DNA of 7,541 bases from DAOTTW01 sp034437615 (GTDB lineage: Bacteria; Chloroflexota; Anaerolineae; Aggregatilineales; Phototrophicaceae), in contig DAOTTW010000149.1 in the NCBI GenBank assembly GCA_034437615.1, forward strand, positions 1 through 7,541, in the 5' to 3' direction. This document shows, one piece after another, positions 1 through 5,709 of this stretch. The translations under genes were made by a program, and so were the position numbers. The notes under the pieces are model-generated. The model was not told where the DNA came from. It did not search any database and saw only the letters and a list, made by a program, of their open reading frames with translations. Each line of letters begins with the position of its first letter. Position 1 is the stretch's first letter.

Positions 1-384
1 GTAGAAGATATTCAGACGCAAATTGAAGCGCAACTTGTAAGAAATGGCTGGCAAGCCCAAGATGTGTGTGTGATCGTCATCGCACCCGAACTGGAAATCT
101 GGGTATGGAGCGACTCATCGCAAGTCGATGAGACGTTAAAATGGGCTGGTAGGCAACCCAATCTGCGGCAATGGCTAAGCGCACAAAACCGCTTAGAAGC
201 TAATGCCACCAAGCCAAGCAGGCCAAAAGAAGCCCTGCAAGCAGCAATCAAAGTCGTGAGATTACGTTTTTCTGCACGCATTTTCGCAGACCTTGCGAAG
301 CGAGTCTCCCCCAATCGCTGTACAGACGCGAGTTTTCAACGCTTTAAGCAACAACTGCAAACATGGTTTCCCCCTGAAGCATAG
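1..384 (+). CDS. 3' part of a small DUF4276/Toprim-like protein (5' end outside window)
   Basis: The frame is open from base 1 and stops at TAG 382-384, giving the last 127 residues of a protein that begins left of the window. The GTG at 64 is internal: codons before it read as sensible protein, so there is no reason to start there. A hydrophobic strand (VCVIVIA, residues 22-28) leads into PELEIWVWSDS (29-39). A basic helical stretch (about 68-88) follows, and the end has the pattern D-x-S-F-x-x-F-x-x-x-L (about 111-121). The hydrophobic strand, acidic E-x-x-W motif and final SF..F...L pattern resemble the C-terminal half of DUF4276/Toprim-like proteins, which accompany ATPases and helicases in defence loci. 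This is recall of a pattern, not a search result. A small subunit of a methylation-associated defence system is another possibility. The gene stops 12 bases before the giant helicase and is probably co-transcribed with it. Certain as a coding region; family call tentative. Confidence 0.72.
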   Translation, partial: VEDIQTQIEAQLVRNGWQAQDVCVIVIAPELEIWVWSDSSQVDETLKWAGRQPNLRQWLSAQNRLEANATKPSRPKEALQAAIKVVRLRFSARIFADLAKRVSPNRCTDASFQRFKQQLQTWFPPEA

Positions 385-386
385 GA
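383..386 (+). promoter_or_regulatory. Shine-Dalgarno-like AGGA for the giant helicase
   Basis: AGGA lies 10 bases before ATG 397 and overlaps the TAG stop (382-384) of the upstream gene. The placement supports 397 as the start and suggests that ribosomes finishing the first gene could reinitiate here. Confidence 0.5.
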
Positions 387-396
387 TGTATACGCT

Positions 397-3300
397 ATGT
401 CACTCAATCCCATTCAATTCGGTAACGACGTGATCGACCAGTTCGGGCGCTATCTGCTCACCACCTTCCCCATCGCAGACGAACGGCTCGCGCAACAGGT
501 CAAAGAACGCTTCCAGCACGGCATCGACAACGATCCGTTGCTGTACAAAGGCCCATATGTCTACCTGAATCAGCCCTTCGAACCCGGTCCAACCATGCGC
601 GAGATGATCGCAGAGGTTGACTTGCATCCGGCGATGGAGGGCGTGTTCCCGTTCCCGGCGCTGCACTACCATCAGGCCGAGGCCCTGCGCACGGTCAAAC
701 GCGGCAAACACCTGATCCTCAGCACGGGGACGGGTTCCGGCAAAACCGAGGCGTTCATGTTGCCCATCATCGACCATTGCTTGCGCCCGCATCTCGCAGG
801 CGCGCTGCCTGGTGTGGTCGCGGTGCTGGTCTACCCCATGAATGCCCTGGTCAACGACCAGTTGGAGCGTCTGCGCTGGACGCTGGCAGGTACGGGCATC
901 ACGTTCGGGCGCTATACGGGTGAGACGCCGCGCCAACATCATGACGACATGCCGCATCAGTTCAACGCGCCAGTGTCCTATGGGCCGAGCCACCGTGAAG
1001 CGCACGCCAACGGCACGAATTTCGGCAGCGAAATCTTGCCCATGCCGCACGAAGAATGCACGGATCAGCAGAGCATCCGCGAGCGCCAGCCGCGCATCCT
1101 GCTGACGAACTACGCCCAGCTTGAGTATCTGCTGCTGCGTGATAAAGACCTGGATTTGTTTCGGCGTGCGCCGCTGCGTTACATGGTCTTCGATGAAGTG
1201 CATACTTACACGGGTGCGCTGGGCAGCGAGGTCGCGTGCCTGGTGCGGCGTTTGCGCAACGTAGCGCAGAAATCGCCGGATGAGGTGACGATGATCGGCA
1301 CATCGGCAACGGTCAGTGACCGACCCGATGAGGATACTGACGGCGATAGCAGCATTGACACCGAAGCGATGACGCGGCGCTTTGCGCATCGGCTGTTCGG
1401 CGTGCCACAGGCGGATATTACGGTTGTCCGCGAGACGTACCGCGATCTGCCGGAGACAGAGACCTACGTGCCACCCCTGCCGGAGGGCATGACCGACTCG
1501 CTGGCTGAACTGCTGCAAATCACACGGACGCTGCAATTGCAGACGGAGGTCACTGCGGCGGATTTGCCACAGGGCCTGATTGATGCGGTGGAATACCTGT
1601 GTGGGCGTCAGCGCCGCGCCGATCTGGATACGATGCAGGCTTTAGGCGAACTGCTAGCGTCAAACCGCTGTGTGCGCCGCTTGAGCGAGATTTTCGATTC
1701 GCCGCAGGACTGGGAGCAAGCTATTCCCAGGTATCGTACATTGGGTAATGGTCGTGGTAGCGCCGACGAAGACGCGCTTAAAGCCGAGATGATGGCTTAT
1801 TTGTTACTGGGCGCGCTCATCAAGCTGGATGGCGACCCGTTGCTGCGTCCAAAAGTGCATTACTTTGTGCAGGGCTTGCAGGGCCTGGGCATCCGCTTCC
1901 AGCCAGAGCAACCATCGCGCATTGAATTCGGTGAACAGGGCAGCGTACCACCGCTAATTCTGTGCCGTTCGTGCGGTCAGCATTACACGCGCCTCATCGC
2001 CCGCGACTGGCAAGCTTCTGAGCATAGCCGCAATGGGTATCGACTGGCACAAATCCCTGAACACTTTCAGGAACCAGATAACGATGACGGTTGGCTCTAC
2101 CTGACGGATCGTTTCCATACATCAGATGAGGATGACGACGTAGATGATGCGCGCTGGGAACAAATTTACGTGTGCAGCGTCTGCAACACCGTGCATGAGA
2201 AGCAGGAGCCTGCCTGTCTCAATCCGCAGTGTCGTATGCAAGGGTCGCTCGTCGGGCTGTTCGCTTACAATCCAGCCAAAGGCGGCACACCCAAGCGTTG
2301 CGGTGCGTGCAGCGGCCCCAACAGCGAGAAAACCCCCCTGCTGAGCTATACACGCAGTGCTGCTGTCGCTGACGTGACCATACTGGCACAATCCATGCTG
2401 ACCATGATGCAGGAACAATCCCTGCGCAAGGTGCTGATCTTTGCGGATAGCCGCCAGGAGGCTGCATTCCAGGCAGGCTGGATGGACGAACGCAGCAAGC
2501 GCTTCCGCATCCGACACATGATGTATCAGACTGCGCGTGAGCATAATCAGCCGCTCAACTGGGATGATTTTCGTGGTGAGCTAATTGCCCGTGCGATGGG
2601 CGGTGGCGTCTTTGAGCGACGCGACTTTCGCGATCAGGTCAACAATACGCGGGCAGGCTGGTACATGGTCGAGGAATTCGCCTACGTTACCCAGCGCCGC
2701 AGCAACCTCGAACAACTAGGTCTAGTGGGCGTGGCCTATGGCGACCTCTGGCAAAGTGAGGATGACACATTTGCGTATTGGGCTGACCGCCTCGGCGTAG
2801 AACCAGACGACATACGCGCTGTGATGCAATTGCTGTTGGATGCATTTCGGCGGCGTGGTTATCTCAGCACATCTCTACTTTCACGTTACTGGAGCAACCG
2901 CGACAAAGAAGTCTATTCAGGCTGGGTGCGTGTGCCAGATTTCTACCGACCGAAGGCGCTTGTACAACAGAAACCGAGCAAAAGCCCGTTTTTATCGGGT
3001 TGGTTGGCAAAAAATGGGCGCTCAACGGCGCAGGTAATCGTTGCTAGTGCGCTGAAGGTAGGCAGCAATACGCGGGATGAATTCCTGCGTGATGTCTGGG
3101 ACTGGTTCGTCAAGCACCATTACCTGCTGCCTATTCAGATGACGCAACGGCGTGCTGGCAAGAACGTACAAGTGCGTGGTTTGCCCGCCGAGGTCTACCA
3201 TGTGAACTTGCATCGCGTCGGGCTATTCGAGGCAGGTGATTTTTTTGTTTGCTCCCATTGCCATCGCACACAACAGGTCATGACACCAACAGGCAACTGT

Positions 3301-5682
3301 CCGGAATATAATTGCAATGGGCGGCTTGCAGCCGCAGAACGAGATATGGAGCATTACGACGTGTACCAGTATACGCAACTGGACGACTTCGTTTCGATGG
3401 GTGCTGCTGAGCACACAGCCCAGGTTCCGCACGCGGACCGCCTGAAGATTGAACGCGATTTCAAAAATGACACGGGCATTACCAATACCATTGTCGCGAC
3501 ACCCACACTGGAAATGGGCGTGGACATCGGCAAGCTGGAAATGGTGATGATGCGTAACGTGCCGCCCACACCGGCCAACTATGCTCAACGTGCAGGGCGA
3601 GCTGGACGACGACATCGCATTGGCGTCGTGTTTACGTATGCCGGAGCCAGCCAGCATGACCGTTACTTCTACGCTGATCCGCCAGAGGCCATAGCAGGTG
3701 CCGTACGTATACCAGCCTTTTCGATGCGCAACGCCCCTCTAGTTCGCAAACACGTACACAGTCTAATTCTAACCTCTTTACGAGAGTGGGTCACACCTGC
3801 TGAGGCTGCCGTTCTAGAGACAACGTTCCCACAGTATATTGTCTTCTACCTGGGCGAATACGTGCAAGACGCTGATGGCTATCGTCTCAGGTTCTTCGAT
3901 CAACCAGCCAGCTTTGATGCACTCAGCAACCTGATTGCACGCTACCGACCGCAGCTACTGGAGCGTTTGCAAACAGCATTTTCTACCGCCTGGTCAGACG
4001 ATGAACAGGATCAAGAGGCCGTATCTGTTCAGGTACTAGCGCGATATGTCGATGGTATGGCTGAAGAATTGACGCGCCATATCCGTGTCTTGTTCACGCA
4101 AGTCAGAGCCTATCGGGCTGAACAAAATCGCCTGCGCCAGATTGAAAACCTGCGTAACGACGAGAAACGTCACCGCAATCGTATCGAACGCGCCATCAAA
4201 GCCTATACAGAACGCTCGATTGAAAACTACACGCTTTCCTGGCTGGCCTCGGATGGCTTTTTTCCAGGCTATGCGCTTTCACGCGCCAGCGTCCAGGCGA
4301 CAAACCTGGATCCGTTCATCGAACTATCACGCCCATCAGCAGTCGCGTTACGCGAATTGACGCCTGCCAACTGGGTGTACGCCAATCGCCGTGTATTCAA
4401 TGTACAGCGCTTGAATTACGGTAAGCTACAGGCGCAAGACCCCAACTTCACAACCGATCAATTACGCGATGTGATGGGTTTCGACGTAGCCAATGAACGT
4501 TTGTACCGCCTAAATTCAGTGAAAACTGAAGGCGGACAAAAGCAGCGTCAGGAGATCATATCTTACCAGTTGACCGATGTGGAAATGGAACCACTGCAAG
4601 GGATTGACGATAGCCGTGAATCCAGACGGCGTATTGCGTTCAATATTCATGGCCTATTGCTGGATCAACATGCCGGAGGCTTTCACAGTCGCGTCGGGCA
4701 ACGTGAAGTGCGCCTCTTGCGGCGGGAGCAGGTACGGCTTGTCAATCGAGGGCCGATGCGCAAAGGGCCAACAGGTATTGACGGTTTTCCGTTATGTCCG
4801 GTCTGTGGCGAAACACGTTCGCCTGCGGCGACCCAGCAAGAACTGGATGATTTTAACCAGAAACATCAGGAGCGCTGTCATGTATCCGAGATTGGGTTTG
4901 TCGCATTACACGTCGATCTGACCTCAGATGTATTGTGCGTCGGACCGTTTGAGGCGGCCAGTGACGCTGTCAACACCTATGAGGGCCTATTGGCAGGTGC
5001 CCGTGCCGTGCTGGACATGAGTGATAGCGAACTGGAAGGCTTTTTGCAGGTCGAAGAAAATGGCGATACTTGGGCTGTGCTCTACGATCCACTACCAGGC
5101 GGAACAGGCTTCATTGACCAAATGCTTGAGCGCTGGATGCTGATCTGTGAGCGTGGACGCGAAGCACTAGGGCGTTGTGACTGTGAGGAAGCTTGTTATA
5201 AGTGCCTACAACACTTCCGCAATCAGCAACATCACGGCGTTTTGAATCGACATGATGCCATGCGTCTACTTGGTGAAATCAATGGTCAACCGCACACACT
5301 GCACCAGATTCCGGCAAGTGTACAACCCACAAAGAAGGTAAATGGTGACGCTGAGCCTGATAGCACTGCCGAGCAACGCTATCTGCAATTACTGGCTGCC
5401 CGTAGCTTCCGTCAACCGGATGCCCTCCAACATAGAATCGATCTGAATAATGGCAATTACACGGTAGCAGACTTTGCCTGGGTTGAGGCACGTGTACTCG
5501 TTTTTGTCGATGGAACATCATCACATTTACATGGTGATCCGCAACGTGCCCGACAAGACCGACTGAAACGAGCAATGGCAGGCAAGCTGAGCTGGAATGT
5601 TCTGGTCATCACTGCACAGAGCTTAGATGACCAGCAATTGCTGAGCGACCACCTGGATGAACTCAGCATCTACCTGAGTTAG
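397..5682 (+). CDS. Giant DUF1998 (MZB) superfamily 2 helicase with C-terminal Vsr-like domain, DruE/DISARM-related
   Basis: Predicted ATP-dependent DNA translocase of 1761 residues, cytoplasmic, with no signal peptide or membrane segment. RecA1: Q93, Walker A STGTGSGKT 109-117 (K116), PMNAL 147-151, TGETPR 174-179, LTNY 236-239, DEVH 266-269, TSAT 302-305. A helical linker follows, then cysteine pairs 523/526, 593/596, 607/612 and 635/638. RecA2 opens with FADSRQEA 682-689, is split by about 340 residues with a further zinc-type set (C952, C955, C968, C973), and resumes with ATPTLEMGVDIG 1034-1045 and QRAGRAGR 1064-1071. A charged, probably coiled helix spans about 1225-1280. DUF1998/MZB covers about 1466-1628, and a Vsr-like tail about 1659-1761. 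Helicase-DUF1998 fusions range from MrfA/YprA repair helicases (about 750 residues) to DruE-type defence proteins (1700-2100); the length and neighbours favour the defence type. All ATPase motifs are intact. ATG 397 has an SD-like site. Family firm; the exact system is inferred. Confidence 0.93.
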   Translation: MSLNPIQFGNDVIDQFGRYLLTTFPIADERLAQQVKERFQHGIDNDPLLYKGPYVYLNQPFEPGPTMREMIAEVDLHPAMEGVFPFPALHYHQAEALRTVKRGKHLILSTGTGSGKTEAFMLPIIDHCLRPHLAGALPGVVAVLVYPMNALVNDQLERLRWTLAGTGITFGRYTGETPRQHHDDMPHQFNAPVSYGPSHREAHANGTNFGSEILPMPHEECTDQQSIRERQPRILLTNYAQLEYLLLRDKDLDLFRRAPLRYMVFDEVHTYTGALGSEVACLVRRLRNVAQKSPDEVTMIGTSATVSDRPDEDTDGDSSIDTEAMTRRFAHRLFGVPQADITVVRETYRDLPETETYVPPLPEGMTDSLAELLQITRTLQLQTEVTAADLPQGLIDAVEYLCGRQRRADLDTMQALGELLASNRCVRRLSEIFDSPQDWEQAIPRYRTLGNGRGSADEDALKAEMMAYLLLGALIKLDGDPLLRPKVHYFVQGLQGLGIRFQPEQPSRIEFGEQGSVPPLILCRSCGQHYTRLIARDWQASEHSRNGYRLAQIPEHFQEPDNDDGWLYLTDRFHTSDEDDDVDDARWEQIYVCSVCNTVHEKQEPACLNPQCRMQGSLVGLFAYNPAKGGTPKRCGACSGPNSEKTPLLSYTRSAAVADVTILAQSMLTMMQEQSLRKVLIFADSRQEAAFQAGWMDERSKRFRIRHMMYQTAREHNQPLNWDDFRGELIARAMGGGVFERRDFRDQVNNTRAGWYMVEEFAYVTQRRSNLEQLGLVGVAYGDLWQSEDDTFAYWADRLGVEPDDIRAVMQLLLDAFRRRGYLSTSLLSRYWSNRDKEVYSGWVRVPDFYRPKALVQQKPSKSPFLSGWLAKNGRSTAQVIVASALKVGSNTRDEFLRDVWDWFVKHHYLLPIQMTQRRAGKNVQVRGLPAEVYHVNLHRVGLFEAGDFFVCSHCHRTQQVMTPTGNCPEYNCNGRLAAAERDMEHYDVYQYTQLDDFVSMGAAEHTAQVPHADRLKIERDFKNDTGITNTIVATPTLEMGVDIGKLEMVMMRNVPPTPANYAQRAGRAGRRHRIGVVFTYAGASQHDRYFYADPPEAIAGAVRIPAFSMRNAPLVRKHVHSLILTSLREWVTPAEAAVLETTFPQYIVFYLGEYVQDADGYRLRFFDQPASFDALSNLIARYRPQLLERLQTAFSTAWSDDEQDQEAVSVQVLARYVDGMAEELTRHIRVLFTQVRAYRAEQNRLRQIENLRNDEKRHRNRIERAIKAYTERSIENYTLSWLASDGFFPGYALSRASVQATNLDPFIELSRPSAVALRELTPANWVYANRRVFNVQRLNYGKLQAQDPNFTTDQLRDVMGFDVANERLYRLNSVKTEGGQKQRQEIISYQLTDVEMEPLQGIDDSRESRRRIAFNIHGLLLDQHAGGFHSRVGQREVRLLRREQVRLVNRGPMRKGPTGIDGFPLCPVCGETRSPAATQQELDDFNQKHQERCHVSEIGFVALHVDLTSDVLCVGPFEAASDAVNTYEGLLAGARAVLDMSDSELEGFLQVEENGDTWAVLYDPLPGGTGFIDQMLERWMLICERGREALGRCDCEEACYKCLQHFRNQQHHGVLNRHDAMRLLGEINGQPHTLHQIPASVQPTKKVNGDAEPDSTAEQRYLQLLAARSFRQPDALQHRIDLNNGNYTVADFAWVEARVLVFVDGTSSHLHGDPQRARQDRLKRAMAGKLSWNVLVITAQSLDDQQLLSDHLDELSIYLS
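1963..2310 (+). other. Cysteine-rich zinc-ribbon region between the two helicase lobes
   Basis: This segment encodes residues 523-638 of the helicase. It has CxxC pairs at C523/C526, C593/C596 and C635/C638, and a CxxxxC pair at C607/C612. Eight cysteines in four pairs could bind two zinc ions. A strongly acidic run lies between the first two pairs (about 569-580, mostly D and E). Inserted zinc ribbons of this type are common in large DUF1998 helicases, probably for DNA or partner contact. Metal binding is inferred from spacing alone. Confidence 0.65.
2464..3480 (+). other. About 340-residue insertion inside RecA2 of the helicase
   Basis: Motif IV (FADSRQEA, ending at residue 689) and motif V (ATPTLEMGVDIG, from 1034) are normally separated by well under 100 residues in superfamily 2 helicases. 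Here about 340 residues intervene. The insert starts with a basic helical part (RFRIRHMMYQ), then RRSNLEQLGLVGVAY, a pattern I associate with large DUF1998 helicases. Helical, probably winged-helix-like sequence follows, and the insert ends with a zinc-type set C952, C955, C968, C973 (CxxC, 12 residues, CxxxxC). It remains in frame and contains no stop, so it belongs to the protein and is not an inserted element. Confidence 0.6.
4792..5280 (+). other. DUF1998 / MZB domain of the giant helicase
   Basis: Residues about 1466-1628. The domain opens with CPVC (C1467, C1470) and C1494. It then shows the hallmark LYDPLPGGTGF (1562-1572) and the four-cysteine cluster C1594, C1596, C1600, C1603 followed by an N-Q and histidine-rich stretch and LNRHDA. 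In the MrfA/YprA family the four clustered cysteines bind a metal, and the domain is needed for activity. Defence relatives are DrmB, where the domain is on a separate protein, and DruE, where it is fused as here. All key cysteines are intact. Confidence 0.9.
5371..5682 (+). other. C-terminal Vsr-like / PD-(D/E)XK nuclease-like domain of the helicase
   Basis: Residues about 1659-1761. After a helix (AEQRYLQLLAA) comes a hairpin-like part with ADFAW (D1692), then VLVFVDG (1700-1706, D1705), two histidines H1710 and H1712, and a helix with Q1716, Q1720, D1721 and K1724/R1725. The strand WNVLVI follows. The order D, hydrophobic strand ending in DG, H-x-H, then a Q/D/R helix and another strand resembles Vsr-type mismatch endonucleases and DUF559-like domains of the PD-(D/E)XK fold. 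The canonical E-x-K is not obvious (VDG stands in its place), so the domain may be catalytic in the Vsr manner or a DNA-binding relic. Confidence 0.55.
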
Positions 5683-5692
5683 GCACAAGAAT

Positions 5693-5699
5693 AAGGGGG
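5693..5699 (+). promoter_or_regulatory. Strong Shine-Dalgarno-like AAGGGGG that decides the SNF2 gene start
   Basis: The purine run ends 10 bases before ATG 5710, the start that opens the long SNF2 frame. Another ATG at 5703 lies only 3 bases after it and opens a six-codon frame ending at TAA 5721-5723. The long frame and the normal spacing make 5710 the start of the gene. Confidence 0.6.
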
Positions 5700-5709
5700 C
5701 AAATGAACA

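Noticed and set aside
64..66. GTG as start of the small upstream gene
   Set aside because: The frame is open leftward to base 1 with protein-like codons, and starting at 64 would begin in the middle of a hydrophobic strand; no SD-like site precedes it.
12..314. Antisense 100-codon frame opposite the small upstream gene
   Set aside because: The sense frame is open from the window edge, ends just before the helicase and has a plausible protein pattern; the antisense translation is Ser/Cys-rich with no motif.
400..1536. Antisense open frame of 378 codons opposite the 5' part of the giant helicase
   Set aside because: It lies wholly opposite intact helicase motifs. Its translation is rich in R, H, Q and C without recognisable domains, as expected for a shadow of the G+C-rich sense codons.
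3223..3657. Antisense 144-codon frame opposite helicase motifs V and VI
   Set aside because: It overlaps the highly conserved sense motifs ATPTLEMGVDIG and QRAGRAGR; the His/Cys-rich translation looks like complement noise.
5683..5709. Possible terminator or promoter between the two helicase genes
   Set aside because: The 27-base gap has no inverted repeat, T-run or -35/-10 pair; it holds only a second in-frame TAA and the SD-like run.
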